From assembly GCA_026418055.1 (NCBI GenBank), contig JAOACB010000013.1:21062-57131 (forward strand): 36,070 bases of DNA, in the 5' to 3' direction. The translations under genes and the position numbers were made by a program. Positions 14,796 through 22,306 of the stretch are shown here, one piece after another. The notes below the pieces were generated by a model. It was not told the origin of the DNA and did not search any database. It saw nothing but the letters and a program-made list of their open reading frames with translations. The DNA comes from Fimbriimonadales bacterium (GTDB lineage: Bacteria > Armatimonadota > Fimbriimonadia > Fimbriimonadales > Fimbriimonadaceae). Every line of letters begins with the position of its first letter. The first letter of the stretch is position 1.

Positions 14796-15677
14796 GTGCC
14801 TGTCGAACGGGATGGGGGCGCCTGGCGGAGGTCGGCGTTGGCGATCGGCTTGTTGGTTGCGGTCGGAGCAACGGGTTGCTTCGCCGAGCCCGTCGTCGCG
14901 CCGGCGGAGGATGCCGACAATCGGCCGAGCCGGGCGCCCCGCAAGCCGCTGAACCCTCCGCCGGAGGCCCGCAAGGCCCTGCTCCTGGTTTCCGACGAGT
15001 GGATGCCCTACACCGGACGCCAAGGAGGCCGAGAGGGCTTCGTGACGGAGCTGGCCAAGGAGGCTCTGCGCAGAGCGGGCCACGAGGTTCGCTACGAGGC
15101 GCGACCCTGGAACCGATGCTTGGCGGACGTCGGCGCGGGTTTGGCGGACGCGGTGCTCTGCGCCGATCCCTCCGAGGCGCCGGACCTGGTGTTCAGCCGC
15201 GAGCCGATCGCGGTCACCAAGCCGACTCTGTTCGTGCACCGGGGCTTCACCGTGGGGGGGCGGCGGTGGCGCTACGACGGGGAGGCGTCGCTCGAGGGGT
15301 TGCGGCTCTCGGTGGTCGACGGTTACCGCTACGCCGAGCCGATCCGCCGCTACGTCGAGCGGCATCGCGGAAGCTCCCTGGTGCTCCCGGTTCGCGGCGA
15401 GGACCCGGTCGAGCGCCAAGTCCGCGCGCTGCTCGCGGGAAGGGTGGATGTGTTCGCCCAGAACGAGCTGGTGGTGCGCTGGAGGCTGCGGGGAAGGTTA
15501 GAGGCCAGCCGCATCGAGCTTGCGGGGCGCACGCCAGAGGGCCGGCTCTACGTGGCGTTCAGCCCCAAGCGGAGGGATGCGCGGGACATCGCCGCCGCGT
15601 TCGATCGGGAGTTGCGCGTCCTGTGGGCATCCGGACAGGCTGCCGCGATCGAAAGGCGCTACGGCCTCGGTCCCTGA
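14796..15677 (+). CDS. Solute-binding lipoprotein 4 (SBP_bac_3-like), array member
   Basis: 293 residues from a GTG preceded by a G-rich ribosome-binding stretch (AAGGGGG). The lipobox is ATGC (Cys28), followed by a longer Pro/Arg-rich linker than in the other three. Motifs are 'SDEWMPYTG' (Met in place of the second Trp), 'REGFVTELAKEAL', 'ARPWNRC', 'ADAVLCADPSEAPD', 'VVDGYRYAEPI', 'GEDPVERQVR', 'VDVFAQNELVV' and 'IERRYGLGP'. The Arg position again reads EAPD, and the Asp position is Gln (AQN), so it is the most diverged of the set at the likely pocket. It ends 61 bp before the histidine kinase gene. Confidence 0.84.
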   Translation: MPVERDGGAWRRSALAIGLLVAVGATGCFAEPVVAPAEDADNRPSRAPRKPLNPPPEARKALLLVSDEWMPYTGRQGGREGFVTELAKEALRRAGHEVRYEARPWNRCLADVGAGLADAVLCADPSEAPDLVFSREPIAVTKPTLFVHRGFTVGGRRWRYDGEASLEGLRLSVVDGYRYAEPIRRYVERHRGSSLVLPVRGEDPVERQVRALLAGRVDVFAQNELVVRWRLRGRLEASRIELAGRTPEGRLYVAFSPKRRDARDIAAAFDRELRVLWASGQAAAIERRYGLGP

Positions 15678-15738
15678 GGAGGAGAATCGGGTTGAACTTG
15701 CCGAAAGGTAGGGTGCGGAGAATCGCAAAAGAGAAGCG

Positions 15739-17595
15739 ATGAGGTTCCGAGACATGGGCGTCCGGTTCCGGCTGGCTTTGGTCCTGCTGTTCGTGGGCCT
15801 GGCAGCGATCCTCGCCCTGTTCGCCTACCGTTCGCGGCTCAACGAGCAGGAGGCCAAGGGAACGGCTCTCGAAGTCGCAAGCCGGAAGGCGAACAAGCTC
15901 GCCGCGGCCCTCGCCGCACCGCTGTACGAGGTCAGCCTGCCTTCCGTGGAGTCTCTGGTCGCCTCGGAGTTCGACAACCCTGCGGTGATGCAGATCGCCG
16001 TGAGGGAAGGCCCCGACCGCAGGCTGATCCTGGTGTACCGCCGTCTGGCCGATCAGCCGAGGAGGGTGGAGGCCGTTCGGTTTCGGCGGGACTGGCAGTC
16101 CCGGGAGTACGCGGTGGTGTACCAGCGGCCGGGCGATGCGGGCGAGGTGCTCGGCACCGTGGCGGTGTGGGCCGATCCCGCGCTTGCCCTGCAAGACCTC
16201 CAAGCGCGCACGCAGAAACGCCTCATCGAGGAGGTCGTGCTGGTGCTGCTGCTCACGGCCTTGGCCGGCGGAATCGCCGACCGCCTCGTGGCCCAACCGC
16301 TGTCCCAACTTGGGACCGTCCTCCGGCGCACGGCGGACACGGCGGGGGCTTCCGTGCTCGACACGGCGGGCACCCTCGAAACGTTCGAGCGTTCTCTGGC
16401 GGCCGTGCCTTCGAGGAGCCCCGAGATCGAGGAGTCCAAGCGGAGCCTCAGGATGCTGGTGCAGTCCCTGGTGCAGAGGCAGCGGGAGCTGGAGGGGATC
16501 CTGGGCAACGCCCTGGGAGCGATGGCCTGTTTCGAGATCCCCAGCTTCAGGGTGCTGTACGGCAACGAGGAGTTCTGGACGAAAATGGGTTCCACGGTGG
16601 CGGATGGGCATGCGGTGCGGGAGCTTATCACGGCGAACACGCATTCCGACGACGTTGAGGCCCTGTGGGCCACCTACGCCGAGGCGGTTTCCGGCCGCGT
16701 GTCATCGGTGGTGGAATGCCGGCAGATCGGACCCGACGGGAGGGTGGAGCGCTGGTGGAGATTCCGCTTGGGTCCTTTCGACCGGGACGAGACCGGCCGC
16801 GTCACCGGCACGGTGCTGCACGCCATCGACGTGACCGACCTGCGCCGGCTGCAGGAGGAGCTCGAGCGCGCCAACTCGCAACTGGAGGAGGCCGTGGAGG
16901 AGCGCACCCGCGAGCTGGTCGAGGCCAACCGCGAGCTGGAGTCGTTCGCCTACAGCGTGTCGCACGACCTGCGGGCGCCGCTCCGCTCGATCAACGGCTT
17001 CGGGCGCATCCTACTGGAGGACCATGCGGACAAGCTCGACGAGGATGCGCAGGACTGCGTGCGGCGCATGGTGGCCGCCGCAGAGCGGCTCGGGGCGCTG
17101 GTGGACGCGCTGCTGCACCTGTCGCGCGTCGCGCGCGCCGAGGTGCGCCGGACCGAGGTGGACGTGAGCGCCGTCGCCGAGGAGCTGCTGGCGGACCTGC
17201 GCGAGGAGAATCCCGACCGCAGCGTGGAGATCGTGGTCCACCCCGGCGCGTTCGTCAAGGCCGACGCGGCGCTCACGCGGTCCGTGCTGCAGAACCTGCT
17301 CTCCAACGCTTGGAAGTACACGCGGAGACGACCGGACGCGCGCATCGAGGTGGGGCCTTGCGAGGTCTGCGGAAAGCCGGGGTTCTTCGTGCGGGACAAC
17401 GGCGTGGGCTTCGAGCCCGGGTTGGCCGCGCAGGCGTTCAAGCCGTTCCAGAGGCTGCACACGGACAAGGAGTTCGAGGGCCTCGGCGTCGGCCTGGCGA
17501 CCGTGCAGCGGATCGTCGCCCGCCACGACGGCCGCATCGAGGTGCAGGCGGCTCCGGGCCAGGGGGCCGAGTTCCGGGTGACGCTGTCGCCCTAG
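15739..17595 (+). CDS. Membrane sensor histidine kinase with PAS-like domain, end of the binding-protein array
   Basis: 618 residues. Membrane segment 1 is near residues 11-30 and segment 2 near 165-184, enclosing about 130 residues outside the membrane. A linker and a PAS-like domain (about 255-370, 'MACFEIPSFRVLYGNEEFW') are followed by a coiled coil (370-405). HisKA has the phospho-accepting His409 (SVSHDLRAPL). The ATPase domain shows N-box 'LQNLLSNAWKYT', G1 'VRDNGVGFEPG' and G2 'GLGVGLATVQRIV', of the phytochrome/bacteriophytochrome-like HisKA class. There is no receiver domain, and no response regulator gene lies nearby. Position and orientation behind four binding lipoproteins suggest that these deliver ligand signals to its outer domain, as in systems where free periplasmic proteins activate a kinase; this is inferred. 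Confidence 0.9.
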   Translation: MRFRDMGVRFRLALVLLFVGLAAILALFAYRSRLNEQEAKGTALEVASRKANKLAAALAAPLYEVSLPSVESLVASEFDNPAVMQIAVREGPDRRLILVYRRLADQPRRVEAVRFRRDWQSREYAVVYQRPGDAGEVLGTVAVWADPALALQDLQARTQKRLIEEVVLVLLLTALAGGIADRLVAQPLSQLGTVLRRTADTAGASVLDTAGTLETFERSLAAVPSRSPEIEESKRSLRMLVQSLVQRQRELEGILGNALGAMACFEIPSFRVLYGNEEFWTKMGSTVADGHAVRELITANTHSDDVEALWATYAEAVSGRVSSVVECRQIGPDGRVERWWRFRLGPFDRDETGRVTGTVLHAIDVTDLRRLQEELERANSQLEEAVEERTRELVEANRELESFAYSVSHDLRAPLRSINGFGRILLEDHADKLDEDAQDCVRRMVAAAERLGALVDALLHLSRVARAEVRRTEVDVSAVAEELLADLREENPDRSVEIVVHPGAFVKADAALTRSVLQNLLSNAWKYTRRRPDARIEVGPCEVCGKPGFFVRDNGVGFEPGLAAQAFKPFQRLHTDKEFEGLGVGLATVQRIVARHDGRIEVQAAPGQGAEFRVTLSP

Positions 17596-17615
17596 AGCCC
17601 GCCGCCGACCCGCCG

Positions 17616-17621
17616 TATCAT
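17616..17621 (+). promoter_or_regulatory. Candidate -10 box (TATCAT) for the dehydrogenase gene, leaderless spacing
   Basis: TATCAT ends 7 nt before the ATG at 17629 in a 33-bp gap after the kinase gene. No Shine-Dalgarno is present, so a leaderless transcript is likely if this promoter is used. Confidence 0.4.
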
Positions 17622-17628
17622 CGCGGGC

Positions 17629-18561
17629 ATGAAGGTGGCGGTGATCGGCGCCGGCAAGGTGGGGTCGGCGGTGGTGGGCGACCTGATGCACGTGGGCGCG
17701 GTTTCGGAGATCGTGCTCGTCTCGCGCGACCGCTTCCGCGCGGAGGGCGAGGTGCTCGACTACCAGCACACCACGTCGTTCACCCACTACCCCTGCGTCA
17801 ACGTGACGGTCGGCGGGTACGAGGACTGCGCGGACGCCGACCTTGCGGTGATCGCGGCTGGGCCGAGCATCGAGAAGGGTCAGACGCGCATCGATCTGGC
17901 TGCCCAGAACGTGCAGGTTCTGAGGGAGATCCTGCAGGGATTGGACCGACACTGCCCCGGGTCGCAGCTGATCGTCGTGACCAATCCCGTCGACGTGCTG
18001 ACGTACGCCGCCTACCGGCTGTCGGATCGGCCCCGCAACCGGGTGATCGGCACGGGCACGATGATCGACACCGCGAGGCTGATCCGCTCCATCGCCGCGG
18101 CGTACCGGATCGACCCGAAGAACGTGTTCGTGTACATGCTGGGCGAGCACGGCGAGACGTCGTTCGCGGCTTGGAGCATGGCCAACATCTGCGGCCTGGG
18201 GCTGGAGGAGTTCGGGCGGCTGCACGTGGCCGCGAGCCTCGATCGGGCCGCCGAGGAGGAGAGGGCCAAGCAGGCCGGCTACGAGATCCTGCGGCGCAAG
18301 GGCTACACCAGCCACGGCATCGCCGCGGCCGTCGCGCGGCTGGTGATCGCCATCGCCAGCGACGAGAAGTGCATCCTGCCGGTGTCGGTTCCCTTGGAGG
18401 GCGAGTACGGGCTGAGGAACACGGCGCTGTCGGTGCCCTGCGTGGTCGGCGCGGGCGGCGTGGAGAAGGTTCTGGAATTCCCGCTCAGCCTGGAGGAGCG
18501 GCGCAGGCTGCAGGCGAGCGCCGACCACCTCGCGGCGGCGATCCAGCAGGCGGGGCTCTGA
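17629..18561 (+). CDS. L-lactate/malate dehydrogenase family 2-hydroxyacid dehydrogenase
   Basis: 310 residues with the NAD-binding start VIGAGKVGSAV. The catalytic set of this family is present: Arg87 (GQTRIDL, equivalent to Arg109), Asp147 and Arg150 (IDTAR, equivalent to Asp168/Arg171) and His174 (LGEHGE, equivalent to His195). Thr227 (KGYTSHG) matches the lactate dehydrogenase Thr246. The specificity residue 102, Gln in lactate and Arg in malate dehydrogenases, aligns with Ile81 (AGPSIEKGQ). The enzyme therefore probably interconverts a 2-oxo and a 2-hydroxy acid using NAD, but neither lactate nor malate is assured; a larger apolar substrate is possible. It is a single gene converging on tmRNA. 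Confidence 0.85.
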   Translation: MKVAVIGAGKVGSAVVGDLMHVGAVSEIVLVSRDRFRAEGEVLDYQHTTSFTHYPCVNVTVGGYEDCADADLAVIAAGPSIEKGQTRIDLAAQNVQVLREILQGLDRHCPGSQLIVVTNPVDVLTYAAYRLSDRPRNRVIGTGTMIDTARLIRSIAAAYRIDPKNVFVYMLGEHGETSFAAWSMANICGLGLEEFGRLHVAASLDRAAEEERAKQAGYEILRRKGYTSHGIAAAVARLVIAIASDEKCILPVSVPLEGEYGLRNTALSVPCVVGAGGVEKVLEFPLSLEERRRLQASADHLAAAIQQAGL

Positions 18562-18584
18562 TGCGGACCGGGACCTGCCGATCC

Positions 18585-18613
18585 GGCGTCCGCTCCGGGC
18601 CTGGCGGACCGCC
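18585..18613. terminator. Candidate hairpin between the dehydrogenase gene and tmRNA
   Basis: Arms ggcgtccgc and gcggaccgcc pair with one bulged base across a 10-nt loop, in the 76-bp convergent gap. There is no T-run, so a terminator role is tentative. Confidence 0.35.
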
Positions 18614-18637
18614 TGCGCACCGGGCATCGAGGAGGGT

Positions 18638-18992
18638 TGGTGGAGGCGGGGAGAATCGAACTCCCTTCCAAAACCGTCGCCTCTCAGGCGTCCACGAGCG
18701 TCTCCCCGGTTTGGCGTTTCGGCGCCGGCGACGCCCCGGGGCGGGCCTGCCGACGGCCTAGCCTGGTTGGTTTAGGGATCCTCGCCTCAGGCGGCGGCTC
18801 GGAGCCCGATCCAGCTGTTTTCCACACCCGCTGCCGGCCCTGCTGGCCCAGGCCGGGCGGATGCGCGGCTCAATTAGGCCGCGTAGGCGTAGTTGTTGTT
18901 CGCCTTTGCTTTGTTGCCGCTTTTTACGAGGCCAGCGGCGCCTCGGCTCGCAACCCGAGATCGAACCGGCCCTGTCGAACCCGTTCGCCCCC
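18638..18992 (-). ncRNA. ssrA: Transfer-messenger RNA (tmRNA)
   Basis: The minus strand reads as a complete one-piece tmRNA of 355 nt. The 5' end GGGGGCG pairs with CGCCTCC just before an encoded 3' CCA, with one G-U pair. Next to the 5' end is the conserved GGGTTCGACAGGG segment. The 3' tRNA-like half has a T arm (GGGAG, loop TTCGATT, CTCCC). The central part carries the well-known CTCGTAAAAAGC sequence just before the tag reading frame. tmRNA frees stalled ribosomes and tags the incomplete protein for proteolysis, with SmpB as partner (not in this window). G/C-rich pseudoknot arms follow the tag. No clear promoter is seen in front, so processing from a longer transcript is possible. Confidence 0.93.
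18874..18903 (-). other. tmRNA proteolysis-tag reading frame (ANNNYAYAA)
   Basis: Codons GCG AAC AAC AAC TAC GCC TAC GCG GCC TAA on the minus strand give the tag ANNNYAYAA. The GCG resume codon lies 15 nt after CTCGTAAAAAGC, within a base of the spacing in E. coli. An earlier in-frame GCA two codons upstream (AK...) is the only alternative start. The C-terminus YAYAA differs from the common YALAA. Confidence 0.8.
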
Positions 18993-19008
18993 AAGCCATT
19001 GGGTTAGA

Positions 19009-19046
19009 CGCCCGGGGCGGGCGGTTGGGTTCCCGCCCCTCGGGCG
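19009..19046 (-). terminator. Strong hairpin after the sugar isomerase-like gene
   Basis: Arms cgcccg+gggcggg and cccgccc+cgggcg pair over 13 bp with a 2-nt bulge and a 10-nt loop. The hairpin begins 2 bp after the isomerase stop and ends 16 bp before the tmRNA 5' end. There is no T-run. It probably insulates tmRNA from the upstream minus-strand genes. Confidence 0.55.
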
Positions 19047-19048
19047 CC

Positions 19049-19975
19049 TCACGATGCTCTTCTTCTCACGAACTGCCGCAAATAGGCCGCGCTCTGACGC
19101 AGCGCCTGCTTGCGGGCCTCCAGCGAGCCCTCGTAGGCCCTGTCCTCCACCTCCACGCACAGCGGCCCGTCGTAGCCGCAGTCGGTCAGCACCGACACGA
19201 AACGGCCCCAGTCGACCTCTCCGAGTCCCGGCAGCTTCGGGGTGTGGAACTGCAGCGGCGTGGCCAGCACGCCCACCTCGTTGAGGCGCCTCCTGTCCAC
19301 GCGGCAATCCTTGGCGTGCGCGTGGAAGATCCTCGGAGCGAACTCCCAGAGAGGCTCGATCGGGTCGATCTGTTGCCAAACCAGGTGCGAGGGGTCGTAG
19401 TTCAGCCCGAAGTTGGGGCTGGGGATCTCGGCGAACATCCTGCGCCAGATGGCCGGCGTGGTGGCCAGGTTCTTTCCGCCGGGCCACTCGTCGCTGGTGA
19501 ACAGCATCGGGCAGTTCTCGATGCCGATCCGCACGCCGTTCTCCTCGGCCAAGGCCATCAGCGGCCGCCAGGTCTCGAGGAACCTCGGCCAGTTGTCCTC
19601 GACGGACCGTGTCCAGTCCCTGCCGACGAACGTGTTGACCTGGCCGACCCCCACCCTCGGCGCCGCACGGATGACCTTCTTGAGGTGGTCGAGGCACGCG
19701 GCGGCCTCGGCGGGGTCCGGCGACAGAACGTTCGGGTAGTAGCCCAGTCCGCTGATCTCCACGCCGGTCGACCGCACCAGGCTACGCACCCTCTCGATCC
19801 CGTCGTCGTCCAAGGAGTCCACGTCCAGGTGCGTCACGCCCGCGTAGCGGCGCTCCGCCTTGCCCACCGGCCAGCACATGACCTCGACGCAGTCGAAGCC
19901 CTCCTCGGCTGCGAACCCCAGCACCTCCTCGAGGCCCAGCTCGGGAAGGATCGCGCTCACGAATCCCAGCTTCAT
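19049..19975 (-). CDS. Sugar phosphate isomerase/epimerase, xylose isomerase-like TIM barrel
   Basis: 308 residues of the AP endonuclease 2/xylose isomerase-like barrel. Family landmarks are the opening '[19 protein letters not shown]', '[11 protein letters not shown]', '[11 protein letters not shown]' near residue 150 with a metal-binding Glu, '[14 protein letters not shown]' with Asp and His, '[11 protein letters not shown]', and '[11 protein letters not shown]' near the end. These acidic and His residues hold a divalent metal in family members that isomerise or epimerise sugars and inositols. The exact substrate is not predictable. It starts 22 bp after the end of the Gfo/Idh/MocA gene on the same strand, a classic pairing in carbohydrate catabolism, so the two probably form an operon. 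Confidence 0.88.
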   Translation of the reverse strand: MKLGFVSAILPELGLEEVLGFAAEEGFDCVEVMCWPVGKAERRYAGVTHLDVDSLDDDGIERVRSLVRSTGVEISGLGYYPNVLSPDPAEAAACLDHLKKVIRAAPRVGVGQVNTFVGRDWTRSVEDNWPRFLETWRPLMALAEENGVRIGIENCPMLFTSDEWPGGKNLATTPAIWRRMFAEIPSPNFGLNYDPSHLVWQQIDPIEPLWEFAPRIFHAHAKDCRVDRRRLNEVGVLATPLQFHTPKLPGLGEVDWGRFVSVLTDCGYDGPLCVEVEDRAYEGSLEARKQALRQSAAYLRQFVRRRAS

Positions 19976-19997
19976 CGGTGGCTCGCTCCGTTCCGCC

Positions 19998-21146
19998 TCA
20001 CAGCGTCACCCAGCGCTGCTCTTGGTGGCTCCTGAGGATCGCCTCGCACAGGAGGATCTCCTTGTGGCCGTCCTCGAACGTGGGGAACGTGGGCGGCGCG
20101 TCGAAGTCCCCGGCCTGGATGTAGCCGTAGAACGCTCGGAAGCACTGCTTCATGGTGTCCGGGAAGCCCTCGTTGTGCCCGCCCGGATAGTTGGCGAACT
20201 GGCGGGCGTAATCGCCCAGCAGGCTGGGATCGCGGATCAGCAGCTCGTTGGCCTTCTCGCGGTGGCCGATCCACAGCTGGTTCGGGGCCTCGCTGTTCCA
20301 GGAGAGGGCGGCCTTGCTGCCGGCGATCTCCAGGCGCAGGCAGTTCTTGCGGCCCGCGTACACCTGGGACACGTACAGCGTTCCCCGCGCTCCGTTCTTG
20401 AACTTCAGCATCACGCACCCGTAGTCCTCGGTCTGGATGTCGATCGGCTCGAGCTCCACCTGCTTGGGACCGGTCTTGCCGCTGAACGTCTCCACCTCTC
20501 CCTTGGGCCGCTGGCGGACGGGCCACACGGTCTTGAGGTCCGCGCACACCGCCTCCACCTCGAGGCCGGTGATGTTGGCCATGAGGTCCAGCCAGTGCGT
20601 TCCGATGTCCGCGATGGCCCTCAGCGCGCCGCCCTCCTCGGCCAGCACGCGCCAGTTGTAGTCGGTCGGATAGAACAGCCAGTCCTGCGTGTAGCTGCCG
20701 CACACGTGGAACACCTCGCCGATCTGGCCGGCGCGCACGCGGTCCTTGGCCTCCAGCGCCAGCGGGTAGTAGCGGATGTTGTAGTTCACGGCGGCCGCCT
20801 GCCTGCGGCCCTTGGCCATCGCGACGAGCTCCGCGGACTCGGTGGAGTTCATCGCCAGCGGCTTCTCGCACAGCACGTGCTTGCCGGCCTCCAGCGCGGC
20901 CTTGGCCATCGGGTAGTGCAGCTTGTTCGGCGTGCACAGGTGCACGGCTTGGGCCTCGGCGTCCGCCAGCACCTCGTCGAACGACAGGTAGGCCTTGGGG
21001 ATCGAGAGCTTCTCGGCGGCCGAGCGCGACTCGTTCTCGTCCACGCCGAGGATGCCCACCACCTTCTGCCCGGCCCGGCGCAGGGCCTCGACGTGCACGG
21101 GCCCGATGAAACCGGCGCCCACGACGGCGACTCCGATCTGAGACAT
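19998..21146 (-). CDS. Gfo/Idh/MocA family NAD(P)-dependent oxidoreductase
   Basis: 382 residues. The Rossmann domain opens with '[19 protein letters not shown]' and contains '[31 protein letters not shown]', where EKP is the family lysine motif. The second domain has the '[10 protein letters not shown]' segment with the His that sits over the substrate, and a large beta-sheet for substrate and oligomer contacts. Members oxidise or reduce sugar hydroxyls or keto groups. The start MSQIG is preferred because AGGAGG lies 9 nt upstream; a TTG three codons earlier is too close to it. It is the first gene of a two-gene unit with the isomerase-like gene, and divergent from thrC. Confidence 0.9.
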   Translation of the reverse strand: MSQIGVAVVGAGFIGPVHVEALRRAGQKVVGILGVDENESRSAAEKLSIPKAYLSFDEVLADAEAQAVHLCTPNKLHYPMAKAALEAGKHVLCEKPLAMNSTESAELVAMAKGRRQAAAVNYNIRYYPLALEAKDRVRAGQIGEVFHVCGSYTQDWLFYPTDYNWRVLAEEGGALRAIADIGTHWLDLMANITGLEVEAVCADLKTVWPVRQRPKGEVETFSGKTGPKQVELEPIDIQTEDYGCVMLKFKNGARGTLYVSQVYAGRKNCLRLEIAGSKAALSWNSEAPNQLWIGHREKANELLIRDPSLLGDYARQFANYPGGHNEGFPDTMKQCFRAFYGYIQAGDFDAPPTFPTFEDGHKEILLCEAILRSHQEQRWVTL

Positions 21147-21223
21147 CGTTTCCAACCTCCTAGGAATCCGTCGCCATTCTATCCCGCCGGGCGCATCCGC
21201 GGACCAGAGCCGGTGGATTCGGA

Positions 21224-21229
21224 TATTCT
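21224..21229 (+). promoter_or_regulatory. Candidate -10 box (TATTCT) for thrC
   Basis: TATTCT ends 9 nt before the thrC ATG, in the 92-bp divergent gap with the oxidoreductase gene. Only a weak AGGGA lies between, so a very short leader is predicted. Confidence 0.35.
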
Positions 21230-21238
21230 AGGGACTCC

Positions 21239-22306
21239 ATGGCCGTGTGGAAAGGGGTGATCGCGCGCTACGGCGATCGGATGGCCATCCGGGGCGCCGA
21301 CCGTCCGGTGACGCTGAACGAAGGGAACACGCCCTTGATCCCAGCCCCGCGCCTGGCCCGCGCGCTGGGGCTCAATTGCGACCTGCGCCTCAAGGTCGAG
21401 GGAGCGAACCCCACCGGGTCGTTCAAGGACCGAGGCATGACCGCCGCTGTGACGGACGCCGCGGCCGCCGGGGCTCGAGCCGTGATCTGCGCGAGCACCG
21501 GCAACACTGCCGCCAGCGCCGCCGCCTACGCCGCACGGGCGGGCATGGAGTGCGCGGTGCTGGTGCCCGACGGCAAGATCGCCATGGGCAAGCTGGCGGG
21601 GGCGGTGGCCTACGGCGCCCGCGTGGTGGCCATCGACGGATCGTTCGACCGCGCCCTCGAGATGGTGCGGGAGGTCAGCGAGCAGGCTCCGGTCGTGCTC
21701 GTGAACAGCCTGAACGAGGCGCGCATCGAGGGCCAGAAGACCGCCGCCTGGGAGATCGTCGAGGCGCTCGGCCGGGTGCCCGACTGGCTCGCCCTGCCCG
21801 TCGGCAACGCGGGCAACATCACCGCCTACTGGAGGGGATTCCGAGAGCACCACGAGGCCACCGGCGAGGGATTGCCGCGGGTGCTGGGAGCGCAGGCGCA
21901 GGGCGCCGCGCCCATCGTGTACGGGCGGCGCGTGGAGCCCCCCGAAACCCGAGCCACCGCCATCCGGATCGGCAACCCGGCCCGGTGGTCGCAGGCTCTC
22001 GAGGCTCTGGAGCAGTCGAGGGGCCACATCCTGGCAGTGACCGACGACGAGATCTTCGACGCCTACCGTCTGGCCGCCTCCACCGAGGGGGTGTTCTGCG
22101 AGCCGTCCTCGGCCGCGGGCCTAGCCGGTCTGCGCAGGGCCGTCCGGCAGGGGGCGGTGGACGTCCGAGGCCGCACGGTGGTGGCGGTGCTCACCGGCCA
22201 CGGCCTCAAGGATCCCGGCTCCGCGCTGGAGTGCGACGTCCGAGTCGAAAAGGTCGCCGCGACGACGCAGGCTCTGCTCGAGCTGATGCAGGGGGCGCCG
22301 GCGTGA
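21239..22306 (+). CDS. thrC: Threonine synthase
   Basis: 355 residues, a PLP enzyme that converts O-phosphohomoserine to threonine in the cytoplasm. 'LNEGNTPLIPAPRLA' and 'LRLKVEGANPTGSFKDRGM' hold the cofactor lysine Lys63. 'ICASTGNTAASAAAYAARAGM' is the phosphate-loop region, and 'LPVGNAGNITAYW' is the glycine-rich loop that binds the PLP phosphate. 'GVFCEPSSAAGLAGL' follows in the C-terminal part. The length and simple form match the short bacterial class. The stop overlaps the GTG start of the homoserine kinase gene (GTGA), so the last two steps of threonine synthesis are translationally coupled, in pathway-reverse order. Confidence 0.95.
   Translation: MAVWKGVIARYGDRMAIRGADRPVTLNEGNTPLIPAPRLARALGLNCDLRLKVEGANPTGSFKDRGMTAAVTDAAAAGARAVICASTGNTAASAAAYAARAGMECAVLVPDGKIAMGKLAGAVAYGARVVAIDGSFDRALEMVREVSEQAPVVLVNSLNEARIEGQKTAAWEIVEALGRVPDWLALPVGNAGNITAYWRGFREHHEATGEGLPRVLGAQAQGAAPIVYGRRVEPPETRATAIRIGNPARWSQALEALEQSRGHILAVTDDEIFDAYRLAASTEGVFCEPSSAAGLAGLRRAVRQGAVDVRGRTVVAVLTGHGLKDPGSALECDVRVEKVAATTQALLELMQGAPA

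Noticed and set aside
12119-15677. Reading the four binding proteins as parts of an ABC amino-acid importer
   Set aside because: No permease or ATPase gene lies on either side; the next gene is a histidine kinase. A distant importer cannot be excluded.
18638-18720. tRNA (Leu or Ser type) on the minus strand, suggested by a T arm and CCA end
   Set aside because: No anticodon arm or D arm in place; it is the 3' half of tmRNA, whose 5' half and tag are found about 350 nt upstream.
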